A stretch of DNA of 62,046 bases, from NCBI GenBank assembly GCA_023432465.1, contig JAEYUO010000131.1:1-62046 (forward strand), read 5' to 3'. The notes under the pieces were generated by a model. The model did not search any database. It worked only from the letters and a program-made list of their open reading frames with translations, and was not told where the DNA came from. Below are positions 8,335 through 17,799 of the stretch, piece by piece. Made by a program: the position numbers and the translations under genes. Within the stretch, counting starts at the first letter, position 1. Every line of letters starts with the position of its first letter. The DNA is from Planctomycetota bacterium. GTDB taxonomy: Bacteria > Planctomycetota > Phycisphaerae > Phycisphaerales > UBA1924.

Positions 8335-8409
8335 GCCCGAGTGTAGCGCGGTGCCGATTTTGGGGTGATTGGACAGGCCACTTTGCGAACAAAATACGAT
8401 CGAGTGGAT

Positions 8410-8440
8410 GGCAAGAACAGCCAATTCTTGCCAATTCTTG
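8410..8440. promoter_or_regulatory. Putative autoregulatory operator of the ParDE pair
   Basis: GGCAAGAA and TTCTTGCC form a perfect 8-bp inverted repeat (8410-8417 and 8425-8432) with a 7-nt centre. CCAATTCTTG is also directly repeated at 8421-8430 and 8431-8440. It lies 22 nt before the antitoxin start, where ParD-type antitoxins usually bind. Binding is inferred. Confidence 0.55.
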
Positions 8441-8462
8441 ACCGCAGTTGTAGGATTTCGCC

Positions 8463-8783
8463 ATGGCTGACTCAACCCCCCCCACTCCACCCGCCAACCC
8501 GCCCGCGAGCACGATGAACATCTCGCTCCCGGAGCAGCTCAAGCGCTTCGTCGATGCCAAGGTCGCCTCCGGCATGTACGGCTCCGCCAGCGAGTTCGTG
8601 CGCGAGGCCATCCGCGAGAAAATGAAGCACGAGGAGGAGTTGGAGAACGCCAAGGCCGTTCTCGCCGCGAAGATCTTGGAAGGGCTTGACAGCGGAGAGC
8701 CTACCGAAGTGGACGATGACTACTTCGCTCACAAGAAGCGTTCGCTTGAAGAGCGTCTCCGTTCAATGAAGCGATCCGCATGA
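8463..8783 (+). CDS. parD: ParD-type antitoxin (type II toxin-antitoxin)
   Basis: A 106-residue antitoxin that should bind DNA through a ribbon-helix-helix N-terminus and neutralise the ParE toxin through its C-terminal part. After a proline-rich leader (about 17 residues) comes MNISLPEQLKRFVDAKVASG, then YGSASEFVREAIREKM, the typical CC2985/ParD-family RHH fold. The acidic/charged tail (EPTEVDDDYFAHKKR) is the likely toxin-binding part. Its stop overlaps the toxin start by 4 nt (ATGA). An inverted and direct repeat lies just upstream. Confidence 0.88.
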   Translation: MADSTPPTPPANPPASTMNISLPEQLKRFVDAKVASGMYGSASEFVREAIREKMKHEEELENAKAVLAAKILEGLDSGEPTEVDDDYFAHKKRSLEERLRSMKRSA

Positions 8784-9118
8784 GCTTCAGACTGCGCACC
8801 ACTCCCGCGGCAGATCGGGATGCTGATGAAATCGGTGAGTACATCCTGCGTGACAGCCTCGAGCAGGCGGCCCGCTTTTATGATGCGCTGGACGCAACCT
8901 ATCGGCACATCTCGCAGCGGCCCCACGCGTGGCGCCCATTGATGTCGTTGAACAACCCACGAGCGGACGGGCTTCGATACCGGCCGGTGCTCGGCTTTCC
9001 GAACCATCTGGTTCTATTCCGTGTCGTGGATGAGTTCGTCGACATCGTCCGCGTTATCCACGCCGCCAGGGATCTGCCGGCCGTGCTGGCTCGCGAGCTG
9101 GGTCCGGAACCGGAGTAA
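8780..9118 (+). CDS. parE: ParE/RelE-superfamily toxin
   Basis: A 112-residue toxin. The pattern TPAADRDADEIGEYI, AARFYDALDATYRHI and GLRYRPVLGFPNHLVLFRV followed by VDIVRVIHAARDL is typical of ParE, which usually poisons DNA gyrase; the RelE fold also includes ribosome-dependent RNases, so the target is not certain. It overlaps the antitoxin by 4 nt, supporting translational coupling. The extension after HAARDL is short and not unusual. Confidence 0.88.
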   Translation: MSFRLRTTPAADRDADEIGEYILRDSLEQAARFYDALDATYRHISQRPHAWRPLMSLNNPRADGLRYRPVLGFPNHLVLFRVVDEFVDIVRVIHAARDLPAVLARELGPEPE

Positions 9119-9154
9119 ACCCCACGCCCGCGCGGCTCCGAATACCATCCCCGC

Positions 9155-9478
9155 ATGTACCCCGACCCCGACGACACCCCGCCCGATCGCAAGGCCATCC
9201 GGCGAGCCCCCAGCTCCGGCGATGTCGTCCCCGCGCGGCCGCGCCCCGCATCCCGAATCCCCGATGATGACCCCTCGCCGGAGGACATCGCCCGCCTCGA
9301 CAACCCTGTCCGCACCTGCCCCGAATGCCGCAAGGACGTCTTCGACGATGCGGAGGTCTGCTACCACTGCGGCCACGCCTTCAGCCGCGCCCCGAAGGGA
9401 CCGTCCAAGCTGCAGGTCGCGATCGTCGCCATCATCGTTCTGGCGTTCCTCGTCTTCGCACTCGGCAATGTGTTCTAG
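9155..9478 (+). CDS. Small zinc-ribbon protein with C-terminal membrane anchor
   Basis: The 107-residue product has a proline- and arginine-rich disordered N-terminal half, a CPEC...CYHC zinc ribbon (about 55-74), and one C-terminal membrane helix (VAIVAIIVLAFLVFALG). No specific family is recognised. Similar zinc-ribbon membrane proteins recur at 45145-45543 and 47621-48346. The function is unknown. Confidence 0.7.
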   Translation: MYPDPDDTPPDRKAIRRAPSSGDVVPARPRPASRIPDDDPSPEDIARLDNPVRTCPECRKDVFDDAEVCYHCGHAFSRAPKGPSKLQVAIVAIIVLAFLVFALGNVF

Positions 9479-9574
9479 GACTGTTCGGAAGTCCCGCCGT
9501 TCGTCGAGCGTGTGCGCATCCCGGGCACCTGGTTCTGTGCCGCGGCCGCCGCGTTCGCCGATAGTTGGACGCAC

Positions 9575-10126
9575 ATGACGGGCACTGCTGCGCGCACACT
9601 TCGACCCCTGATCCGCCTCGACCCGGGCTGGCTGTTCCTCATCGCCGGAGCGGCGGTGGTGGCATGCACCGTGCTCATCCCCGCCCAGCGGAGCCTCGAC
9701 AACGCCGGGTGGGAGCGCGACCGCGCCAAGGCGATCGAGAATCACCGCGTCGAACGGCTGGAGCGATACGCCGCCTACCTCGACGCCCTCAACCGCGGCG
9801 ACGAAAGCGTGCTGCTCTCTCTCGCGGCGACCCAGCTGAACATGTCGCCGGAGGACCGGGTGCCGCTGACCCAGCCCGATGATCCGTCGCTGACGAGCGC
9901 GAGCGTGTTTCCCCCGCTTGAGCCGCCGCCGCTGGACCTGCCGCCGCGGCCCGAGAAGGCCAAGACCCCCTCGCTGCTGGAGCGGCTGACGATCGGCGAC
10001 ACCTCCCGGCTTTGGCTCATGGCGCTTGGCCTGATCTGCATGGTGTGGGGTCTGCTGCCCGCCGCGAGCGCTGTCGCAGGAAGCGCCGGGATGGCCACGC
10101 CGGTTGAGGACGAGGCTGCGTCATAG
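9575..10126 (+). CDS. Predicted two-helix membrane protein, unknown function
   Basis: The 183-residue product from ATG 9575 has a membrane helix near the N-terminus (WLFLIAGAAVVACTVLIPA), then a soluble charged helical stretch (SLDNAGWERDRAKAIENHRV) and a proline-rich linker (LEPPPLDLPPRPE). A second helix near the C-terminus is LWLMALGLICMVWGLLPA. A GTG at 9512 would add 21 residues with no clear role. The DNAGWERDRAKA region loosely resembles septum-associated coiled coils, but I would not assign one. Confidence 0.6.
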   Translation: MTGTAARTLRPLIRLDPGWLFLIAGAAVVACTVLIPAQRSLDNAGWERDRAKAIENHRVERLERYAAYLDALNRGDESVLLSLAATQLNMSPEDRVPLTQPDDPSLTSASVFPPLEPPPLDLPPRPEKAKTPSLLERLTIGDTSRLWLMALGLICMVWGLLPAASAVAGSAGMATPVEDEAAS

Positions 10127-10174
10127 ACTGCACGCAGCCCGGCGGACTGAATCCGGCTGCCGGGCCACGACGCC

Positions 10175-11425
10175 ATGCCTGTTCAACTCCATGCCGATGT
10201 CCTGATCTTCGGCGGCGGAATCGCCGGCCTTTGGACGCTCGCGCGACTCAAACGCATCGGGTTCGAATGCGTGCTCGTCGAATCGCACGCGCTGGGCAGC
10301 GGGCAAACGATCGCCAGCCAGGGCATTATCCACGGCGGGCTCAAGTACGCGCTCGACGGTCAGGTCGGCTCGGCCGCATCGTCGATCGCAGCGATGCCGG
10401 ATATGTGGCGGTCGTGCCTGACCGGAGCAAAGGACGCCCCGGTGGACCTCCGCGGCGTGCCGGTGCTGAGCGAGCATTACCACTATTGGACCTCGCCGGG
10501 CGTGATGTCGCGCCTCGCGGGAGCGGGCGCATCGAAGGTCATGCGGACAGCGGTGGAGCGGCTGTCGCCTGCCGACCGCCCGGGACCGCTGCGAGGCGCA
10601 CCGACGGGCATGGGCGGAGTGGATGTCTACCGCGTCGGGGAGATGGTGCTGGATTCGCGTCAACTGGTTCTGAAGCTGGGGGAATCCGGCCGCGGCCGGA
10701 TCGTGCACGGCGACATCACGGCGAGTGATGCACTCGCACGCGGGAGCGGGCCGGTGCGCGTGCGATGCGTCGACGGACGCGAAGTCGAGATTAAGTCGAA
10801 CGCGATCGTGATCGCAGCAGGCGCAGGCAATGAGGAACTGCTCGGCCGGTTCGGTGTGCGTGAATCCGTCCCGATCCGCATGCAGCGCCGCCCGCTGCAC
10901 ATGGTGATGGTGCGCAGCGCGCCGGGTGAGTTCTTCGGTCACTGCATCGGCACATCCAGCTCGCCGCGGCTCACGATCACGAGCGGAGCGATGCACGCCA
11001 CCGGCGAGCCCGTGTGGTACATCGGCGGGCAGATCGCCGAGGAGGGTATTTTCCGCGGCACCGCGGAGCAGATCGCCGCGGCCAAGCGCGAACTCGCGGC
11101 GTGCCTCCCATGGATGAGCCTCCCGGAGTCGGTGCGGTGGGCGACACTGCGAGTCGATCGGGCAGAAGGCGTTCCGCAGGGCTCGGCCGCCTCGGGCCTG
11201 CTGCCCGGGATGCGGCCGGATGTGCCGATCGTGGTTGCGCACGGCCGTGTGATCGCGGCATGGCCGACAAAGCTGGCGTTCGCCCCGCTTCTGGCGGATG
11301 AAGTGGAGCGAGCGCTCGGCGCGATGGGGGTTCGTCCGATGCGGGATGGCTCGCTCGATGCGCCGGTCCCCGCGCCGCCGATCGCTCCACACGTCTGGGA
11401 TGCGGAGGGCATCGAATGGAGCTGA
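10175..11425 (+). CDS. FAD-dependent oxidoreductase (DAO/glycerol-3-phosphate dehydrogenase-like)
   Basis: A 416-residue flavoprotein of the DAO fold. The Rossmann FAD motif ADVLIFGGGIAGLWTLARLK is at about 7-26, followed by ESHALGSGQTIASQGIIHGG, the flavin-contacting segment of this fold. A C-terminal GXXXA-type segment (VVAHGRVIAAWPTKLAFAP) closes the FAD domain. The substrate is not evident. It overlaps the following aldo/keto reductase by 10 nt, so the two are probably translationally coupled and act on related substrates. Confidence 0.78.
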   Translation: MPVQLHADVLIFGGGIAGLWTLARLKRIGFECVLVESHALGSGQTIASQGIIHGGLKYALDGQVGSAASSIAAMPDMWRSCLTGAKDAPVDLRGVPVLSEHYHYWTSPGVMSRLAGAGASKVMRTAVERLSPADRPGPLRGAPTGMGGVDVYRVGEMVLDSRQLVLKLGESGRGRIVHGDITASDALARGSGPVRVRCVDGREVEIKSNAIVIAAGAGNEELLGRFGVRESVPIRMQRRPLHMVMVRSAPGEFFGHCIGTSSSPRLTITSGAMHATGEPVWYIGGQIAEEGIFRGTAEQIAAAKRELAACLPWMSLPESVRWATLRVDRAEGVPQGSAASGLLPGMRPDVPIVVAHGRVIAAWPTKLAFAPLLADEVERALGAMGVRPMRDGSLDAPVPAPPIAPHVWDAEGIEWS

Positions 11426-12270
11426 GATCGCTGGGCAAGACCGGCATGAGCGTCGGCGTGATCGGGCTGGGCACCGTGAAGCTCGGCCGCACGCGCGGGC
11501 TAAAACATCCTCCATCCCCCACTCTCTCTGCCTCGGGTTCACTCCCCGGCCAGGTTGCGCTGCCCACCGATGAGCAGGCACGTGCGCTGCTGAGCGCCGC
11601 CGCGGAGCTGGGCATCAACCTGATCGACACCGCGCCGGCTTACGGCACGAGCGAAGAGCGTATGGGCACGCTGATGCACCGACACGGCTGGTTCGGCGGG
11701 CGCGACCGCTGGGTCATCTGCAGCAAGGCAGGCGAGGAGTTCGATGAAGAGGCCGACGATGGCCACGGCTCGCGCGGGGTCTCCCGGTTCGACTTCTCCC
11801 CCGCCGCGATCCGCGCAAGCGCTGAGCGCAGCCTGAGCCGTCTGCGCACCGATCGCCTTGATGTGCTGCTCGCGCACTCCGACGGGCGGGACGAGTGGCT
11901 CATCCGCGAGTCGGGTGCGATCGGCGAACTTCAGAACCTCAAGGCCCGCGGCCTGATCCGCGCGTACGGCGTGAGCACCAAAACCGTCGAAGGCGGGCTG
12001 CTCGCCGTCGAGTGCTCCGATGTGGTCATGGTGACCCACAACCTCACGCACACCATCGAGCAGCGGGTGATCGATGCTGCACAGGATGCCGATGTCGGCG
12101 TATTGATCAAAAAGGGACTCGAAAGCGGGCACGCGGCGGACCCCGCTCGGGCGATCCGGTTCGTGCTGGCGACGCCGGGCGTGACCGCGATGATCGTCGG
12201 CACCACCAATCCCGAGCACCTGCGGGCAAACGTGCTGGCGGCATCGCCCGACGGACCGCGAGCACGCTGA
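11416..12270 (+). CDS. Aldo/keto reductase
   Basis: A 284-residue NAD(P)H-dependent carbonyl reductase with a TIM-barrel fold. The catalytic tetrad is visible: Asp and Tyr in LIDTAPAYGTSEERMG, Lys in VICSKAGEE, His in VLLAHSDG. The C-terminal ATPGVTAMIVGTTNPEHLR is the usual cofactor-binding end. The N-terminus MELRSLGKTGMSVGVIGLG is standard. A short insert (LKHPPSPTLSASGS) between the first strand and helix is unusual. It is coupled to the upstream FAD oxidoreductase; the substrate is unknown. Confidence 0.88.
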   Translation: MELRSLGKTGMSVGVIGLGTVKLGRTRGLKHPPSPTLSASGSLPGQVALPTDEQARALLSAAAELGINLIDTAPAYGTSEERMGTLMHRHGWFGGRDRWVICSKAGEEFDEEADDGHGSRGVSRFDFSPAAIRASAERSLSRLRTDRLDVLLAHSDGRDEWLIRESGAIGELQNLKARGLIRAYGVSTKTVEGGLLAVECSDVVMVTHNLTHTIEQRVIDAAQDADVGVLIKKGLESGHAADPARAIRFVLATPGVTAMIVGTTNPEHLRANVLAASPDGPRAR

Positions 12271-12319
12271 CGAGCCCGTAGTCCGCGCTGTCCTTGGCGT
12301 TTCGCTGGTACCATCCGGC

Positions 12320-13456
12320 ATGAAGATCGCCGACCTGATCGACGCCATGCAGCGGATCGCACCGCCCGAGCTCGCCGAACCGTGGGACAACGTGGGCCTG
12401 CTGATGGGGTCGCGTGATGCCGAGCTCTCCGGCCCGGTTCTGCTGACGATCGATCTGACGGAGGCTGTCGCCGCCGAGGCCTGCCGCCTGCAGTGCGGAG
12501 CGGTGATCGCCTATCACCCGCCGATCTTCGAGCCGATCAAGCAGATCACCTGCGCCACGGAGACAGGGCGTGTCGCGCTGAAGCTCCTGCGGGCCGGGAT
12601 CGCGGTGTACTCCCCCCACACCGCGCTCGATGCTGCGCCCAACGGCATGACGGACTGGCTGGCCGAGGGATTGCTGGGCCCGAAGGATGCAGGCGGTGGT
12701 GGCGATCGTCGTGCGCTGCGCTCTCACGCGGAACTGCCGCGGACACAGCAGTTGAAGGTCGTCACGTTCGCCCCGATGGAAAAGCTCGATGACCTGCGAA
12801 AGGCGATGGCGACCGCGGGCGCGGGGATCATCGGCGGATACGAGGTCTGCTCGTTCAGCGCGGCGGGCCACGGAACATTCTTCGGCGGCGAGGGGACCCG
12901 CCCCGCACTGGGCGAGGCCGGGCGGCTGGAAACCGTCGTCGAGCACCGGCTGGAGATGGTGTGCTCAAGGGATGCGCTCGCGCTCGTGCTGGAGACCCTC
13001 CGGCGATTCCACCCCTACGAAGAGCCCGCGATCGATGTCTACGAACTGACGGAGCGGCCGCACCGGGCGGCCGGCGCGGGCCGCCGGATCACCCTCGACC
13101 ATGCCGCAACGCTCGATGAACTCGCAACACGACTGAAGGCCCACCTGGGCGTCAAGAGCGTGAAGATCGCCCCGGCCAGCGATGAGCCGATCGATCGCAT
13201 CGGCGTGTGCCCGGGCGCGGGCGGCTCGCTCGTGCCGCTGGCGCTCAAGGCGGGGTGCCAGTTGTTTGTGACCGGCGAGATGAAGCACCACGAACTCCGC
13301 GCGGCCACCGCCGACGGGCTGAGCGTCATGCTCGCCGGGCACACGCAGACCGAGCGTCCGTTCCTGAAGCTGCTTGCCCCGCGCCTCAGCGAGCAACTCG
13401 GCGGGGCGCAGGTGCTCGTGAGTACCGAAGACCGCGAGCCCTGGCTGGCGCGATAG
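12320..13456 (+). CDS. NIF3-family dinuclear metal protein
   Basis: The 378-residue product belongs to the NIF3/YbgI (GTP cyclohydrolase I type 2 homologue) family, hexameric proteins with a two-metal centre and debated function. Motifs include EPWDNVGLLMGS, VIAYHPPIFEPIKQI, YSPHTALDAAPNGMTDWLAE and the C-terminal FVTGEMKHHE. A PII-like insert lies in the middle (about 140-240, with YEVCSFSAAGHGTFFGG). YHPPIF replaces the HHP of YbgI and, with SPHTALDAAP, resembles the eukaryotic NIF3L1 subtype. It is convergent with the propeller protein gene. Confidence 0.88.
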   Translation: MKIADLIDAMQRIAPPELAEPWDNVGLLMGSRDAELSGPVLLTIDLTEAVAAEACRLQCGAVIAYHPPIFEPIKQITCATETGRVALKLLRAGIAVYSPHTALDAAPNGMTDWLAEGLLGPKDAGGGGDRRALRSHAELPRTQQLKVVTFAPMEKLDDLRKAMATAGAGIIGGYEVCSFSAAGHGTFFGGEGTRPALGEAGRLETVVEHRLEMVCSRDALALVLETLRRFHPYEEPAIDVYELTERPHRAAGAGRRITLDHAATLDELATRLKAHLGVKSVKIAPASDEPIDRIGVCPGAGGSLVPLALKAGCQLFVTGEMKHHELRAATADGLSVMLAGHTQTERPFLKLLAPRLSEQLGGAQVLVSTEDREPWLAR

Positions 13457-13494
13457 CCCCCTCGGCGACGTCCATCAAGCAACCGCACTGGCCG

Positions 13495-16400
13495 TCACTG
13501 TGCCGCAGGCGCGCTGAGCACGAGCGTCATGCCGCCGCCGCTGATGACGATCCGTCCGTCGAGCACGGTCATCGACATCGGGTGCGCTCCCAGCTCGATC
13601 GACTTGCTGTCCAGCAGCATCGCCGTCGCCGTCTCCATCTGGTGGATCTGGAAGACCATGAGCCCGTCGGGCGTGCGGCTGTCGGCGATCGTCTCGATCG
13701 TCACGGCCCGCCCGTGCGCCGGCCGCGGCGGGAGCATGGACTCAAACCCGCCCAGCGCATCGACGCCGCGCAGCTCGCCCTCCGGGCCGAAGACCACGAT
13801 CCCCTGCCCCGTCGAGATCACCACATCCGTGGTCTCGGATGCGCCCGCGGCGAAGGCTTCCAGAGGCCGCACATCCTCCATGTGCGAGCGGGGCGCATCC
13901 AGCGGCTGCGGGCGAAGCCTGCCCGTGGAGAGCGACGCCTGCCAGAGCATGCGGTCGGGCGCGACCATCACGACACGATCGCCGACGATCCACGCCTGCG
14001 ACACGGGCACAAGCTCGGGCAGCGTGAGCACCCAGTTCGATCGGCCGCTCCCAAGGTCCAGGCACATGACCGCACGATCCAGCCCGAGCAGCAGGCTCGA
14101 ACCGTCGGGCGAGGCGCGGACCCAGTGCGTCCGGCCGCCGACATCGCTGAGCCGCTGCAACGGCTTGCCTGTGCGGGCATCGATCGTCTGGACGATCGGC
14201 TGCAAGTCGGCAACTCCCCCGCCCGCCGCGGGGATCTCCATATCGCCCGCGATCACCAGCACGCTCCCGGCGACATCGACGTCGTAGACACGGTTCACAG
14301 GGGTGGCGGCGGACCAGAGCGTGCGCCCGGTGTCGGTATCGAACGCCGCGGCCTTGCCGCCGCGCTGCACGATCACGATCGTCCGGTCATCCATTGTGGC
14401 GGTGAGATCGGCGGTGCTCAGAATGCCATCCTGCGGCGTGGGGAAGAAGACCGTCGCGCCCTCGCCGTCGGCGGGCCTGCGGACACCCTTGATCTCCTTG
14501 GGGTCGAGCAGGTTGAGCAGCTTCTCGCTGGTCCAGGTCTTTCCGCCGGCGACCGCCGGGACACGCATGATCTGCCCGGCGGAACCCGCCGAGGTGAGCA
14601 GGACATACGCGCCGTCACTGTCCGCACGAAGCAGCGTGGGTTGCGCCCCGCCGAGGTTGGTCTGCCAGGCCTTGCCGACCAGCTCGCCGGGACGGGCGGC
14701 GGCGATCGACCAGAGCGCGACTTCGTCTTCCCGCGCGGTCATGAAGCATGTCGGCGAGGCCGGCCGGTTGCCCGGCAGGAGCGGCTCCAGAAGCGTCACG
14801 CGCCCCACGAGCTGTACACCCTCGCGGCTGATGGGCCCGATCCGCGGCCAGCGGACAGTCCGAACGAGCTGGTCATCGAGTTCCACCGCCAGCGCGCGTG
14901 CATCGAGCAGACGATCGCCCGCCCGCAGCGGGGCATCCGGGAAGTACTCGTTTGCCAGCCGCAGCGCGTTCGCGGCGGGCGCGATCTGCCCGCGGGAGTA
15001 CAGCGCATCGACCAGTTCGCCCGCCAGCCGGCCGACGACCGCGGCATCCGCTCCGGGGACGCGCACCGATGCCCGCAGACCGGATTCGAGCGCGCCAAGC
15101 CGCTGCTGATCCTGCTCGGGCGCGGTGTATGCGGAGGCCATCATCAGGTACGCCCTGGGCACCGCGGTTGAGAGCGGGTAGCGTGCGGCGATCTCGGCGA
15201 GCTGCTCGGGTGTCGCATCCGGCCCGAGCGCGGCGAGGGCATCCGCCGCGGCGGCTTCCTGCTGCTGATACACGCCCGGACCGTTTGATTCCACCATCTG
15301 CTCGATGCGCCGCGTGGCCTCCAGGTCCGCCCGGACGGAGAGCTGCACGCCCCGCCACGTCGAGCCGCCGAGCACCGCATCGTCCAGCACGCGCTGATAC
15401 GCGGCGACGGCCGATGCGCCGCGACCGGCGGCCTCTTCCACGCGTCCAAGCGCCATCAGGTAGGTCACGCGATCATCGGGCGCGGAGGCGCACCGGCCCA
15501 TCCGCTCCACCAGCGCGGCGATGAGGGCCGGGTCTTCCAGTCGCGGCCCGCCGCGAACACCCCCGGCGGTCTCCGCCCTCGGGTCGCGCGCTTCAAGGCT
15601 GTTGGTCGTCATCTCGCGCAGGGCCTCGAACAGCCGTCGCGCGGCAGAGGTGGAGCTCTCGGTGCCGGGGCGCGCATCGATCGCGCGCAGCGCGGCATCC
15701 GCCGCCTCGAGAATGCGCTCCGGCCTGCCGGCCCGGTACGCAAGCTCGGCGAACGTCACCGCGGGGGACGGGTCATCCGGACCGGCCTTCATGCGGGACG
15801 TCAGCATCGTCTCGGCGACTTCCCAGAGCAGGTAGCTGTGCAGGCGGGAATCGTCCGCCACGATCAACTGGCTCTCAACGGGCAGAACGGTGCCGGGCAT
15901 GTCGAGGTCGATCCGCGCCGGCTCGGCCTTGGGCGTCGCGGGATCAAAGATCGCCAGGCCGGTCGGCACCGGCGCAACGAGACGATCGCCCGCGACGACA
16001 ACCCGCCCGTGCACGCCCGGGGGCAGGAGCCTTGCCGTGGGCTGCACAGGCCCATCCTCGAACTGATCAATCGAGAGGAACCCGATCTGATCGGCGCTGA
16101 TCCCCGCGAGGAAGCGGCCCACCTGCACGATGTAATCCGGCGGCGTGAGTCCGAAGCGATCCGTGGATCGCTGCGAGACGATCGCGCCGGTCTGACGGTT
16201 GAGCCGCAGGATCGCACGCTGATCCGGTGCGAGCACAAACAGGGACTCGCCATCGACGATCGGCCCGCCGATGCGCCACGCGACCGCGCTGTCGCGGACG
16301 CTCATGGCATCCACCGGCGCACGCCGGACCCAGACGGGCCGCCCCGTCGCGACCTCGAACGCACCGATCGCGCCCAGCCGGTCCCCGCGATACACCACTC

Positions 16401-17799
16401 CCTCGACGATCAGTGACGACTCGGACCCGCCCGGCTGCGACATGTGCGGCAGCATTCCGCTGCTGCCCAGCGGCCGGACCCAGATTGTGCTGCCCGTCTC
16501 AAGATCCAGCCCGACGAGCACGAGCGAGAGCAGCCGCCGCTCCGCCAGGGCCTTGCGTGCGCCGACGACCACCACCCCCTCATCGATCGACAGCGGGCCG
16601 CGGACCACCGCATCGGCCAGAACCGGATCGAGATGACCGAGCTCGACCGACCACTTCAGACGGCCGGTCTGCGTGTCCACCGCGCTGATGCGCGTGTCGC
16701 CATCGCGAGAGCCGGACAGTGCGCGGCCGGTCGCCGCGACCGCCGTGCGCCCCTTGACCGCGATTGTCGCGACATCCGTCGGGTTGAGCGCCCATCCCCG
16801 GTAGCTCGGCTGGGCAAGCAGCCCCGGCCGCCGCCCTCCCCCGCGGGCCGCGGGGTCTTCCGCCGCGGCAGGGTTGATCCGCCATCGCTCCGCCAGCGTG
16901 AACTGGTCCCACGCCGTGATGGTGGTGCCGTCGTTCACGAAGACCAGCTCGCCCGAGACGGTGGGCATGACCAGCAGCTCCTCCGCGCCGCGAGGCAGCC
17001 CGGGCTCGCCGATCTCCTTCCCCAGGTTCTCCTGCATCGCGTTGGCGGGGGCATACTCAGAACTCCACAGCGGTTTGTTCACCAGCCCCTGCGTGCGCAG
17101 CGGCGCGGCATCATCCATGGGCCCCATGCCCCGCAGCCGCGCCGCCGCCGGCCAACGCACCGCCGCCGCCTGCGCGCCGCCGAGCCCCATCTGACGCGAC
17201 CATCGCTCCGCTGTCTGCTTGACGCTGTTTCGATCGATGTATCTTGAGAGTTCGGTGAGCAGTTCCGCCGCCGCCCGGCCGCCCTCATCGCGTCGGTCCG
17301 GGTGATCTTCAAGCTGCAGCAGCGTCCGGTACGCCGCCTCGAACTGCGCGGACTCCAGCCGCCCCTGCGCCACCCGAAGCGCCGCCTCAAACCCCGCCGA
17401 GGTCATCAGGCACTGCGACTCGAGCGCGGCGATCTCCCCGCGCTCGAGCATCGCGGCCGCACGCCCGCTCAGGTTCTGCCGATAGCGGTCCAGGAGCCGA
17501 GCATCCCCCAACACCAGCCGGTGGACGGATTCGCGCACGCTGATGAACAGGTCCGGATCGCCCGGCACGGCCACAACCCGGTTCCCCTGCTCATCCAGCA
17601 GGGCCTGAAGCACGCGGACCGCTTCATCCACATTCCCCGCGCCGAGGTGATCGCGCACCCGGGAAAAGGTGTCCGAGGCGATCGGGGCATCGTCCACATA
17701 CACCGGATTGAGCTGCTGGGCCTGTGCCGCGGCGGCAGCCCCGCCAAGCGCACCGGCCGCCGCGATGATCCACAGAAACCCGAAACGTGGCCTTCGCAT
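13495..17799 (-). CDS. Large exported PQQ-type beta-propeller protein
   Basis: The product of 1434 residues begins with a signal peptide (FLWIIAAAGALGGAAAAAQA); ATG 17799 has GAGG 7 nt upstream. An N-terminal helical, TPR-like part (VRVLQALLDEQGNR, AAYRTLLQLEDHPD) is followed by a first PQQ-like propeller with blades such as ISAVDTQTGRLKWSVELGH and GLDLETGSTIWVRPLG. A second helical repeat region follows (AALVERMGRCASAPDD to LRLANEYFPDAPL), then a second propeller (AAFDTDTGRTLWSAATPV, VMCLDLGSGRSNWVLTLPE). No dehydrogenase active site is visible, so it is probably a periplasmic scaffold or binding protein rather than a quinoprotein enzyme. It is monocistronic. Confidence 0.82.
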   Translation of the reverse strand: MRRPRFGFLWIIAAAGALGGAAAAAQAQQLNPVYVDDAPIASDTFSRVRDHLGAGNVDEAVRVLQALLDEQGNRVVAVPGDPDLFISVRESVHRLVLGDARLLDRYRQNLSGRAAAMLERGEIAALESQCLMTSAGFEAALRVAQGRLESAQFEAAYRTLLQLEDHPDRRDEGGRAAAELLTELSRYIDRNSVKQTAERWSRQMGLGGAQAAAVRWPAAARLRGMGPMDDAAPLRTQGLVNKPLWSSEYAPANAMQENLGKEIGEPGLPRGAEELLVMPTVSGELVFVNDGTTITAWDQFTLAERWRINPAAAEDPAARGGGRRPGLLAQPSYRGWALNPTDVATIAVKGRTAVAATGRALSGSRDGDTRISAVDTQTGRLKWSVELGHLDPVLADAVVRGPLSIDEGVVVVGARKALAERRLLSLVLVGLDLETGSTIWVRPLGSSGMLPHMSQPGGSESSLIVEGVVYRGDRLGAIGAFEVATGRPVWVRRAPVDAMSVRDSAVAWRIGGPIVDGESLFVLAPDQRAILRLNRQTGAIVSQRSTDRFGLTPPDYIVQVGRFLAGISADQIGFLSIDQFEDGPVQPTARLLPPGVHGRVVVAGDRLVAPVPTGLAIFDPATPKAEPARIDLDMPGTVLPVESQLIVADDSRLHSYLLWEVAETMLTSRMKAGPDDPSPAVTFAELAYRAGRPERILEAADAALRAIDARPGTESSTSAARRLFEALREMTTNSLEARDPRAETAGGVRGGPRLEDPALIAALVERMGRCASAPDDRVTYLMALGRVEEAAGRGASAVAAYQRVLDDAVLGGSTWRGVQLSVRADLEATRRIEQMVESNGPGVYQQQEAAAADALAALGPDATPEQLAEIAARYPLSTAVPRAYLMMASAYTAPEQDQQRLGALESGLRASVRVPGADAAVVGRLAGELVDALYSRGQIAPAANALRLANEYFPDAPLRAGDRLLDARALAVELDDQLVRTVRWPRIGPISREGVQLVGRVTLLEPLLPGNRPASPTCFMTAREDEVALWSIAAARPGELVGKAWQTNLGGAQPTLLRADSDGAYVLLTSAGSAGQIMRVPAVAGGKTWTSEKLLNLLDPKEIKGVRRPADGEGATVFFPTPQDGILSTADLTATMDDRTIVIVQRGGKAAAFDTDTGRTLWSAATPVNRVYDVDVAGSVLVIAGDMEIPAAGGGVADLQPIVQTIDARTGKPLQRLSDVGGRTHWVRASPDGSSLLLGLDRAVMCLDLGSGRSNWVLTLPELVPVSQAWIVGDRVVMVAPDRMLWQASLSTGRLRPQPLDAPRSHMEDVRPLEAFAAGASETTDVVISTGQGIVVFGPEGELRGVDALGGFESMLPPRPAHGRAVTIETIADSRTPDGLMVFQIHQMETATAMLLDSKSIELGAHPMSMTVLDGRIVISGGGMTLVLSAPAAQ

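Noticed and set aside
13207..15171. 654-codon plus-strand open frame
   Set aside because: Antisense shadow of the propeller protein, no recognisable motif.
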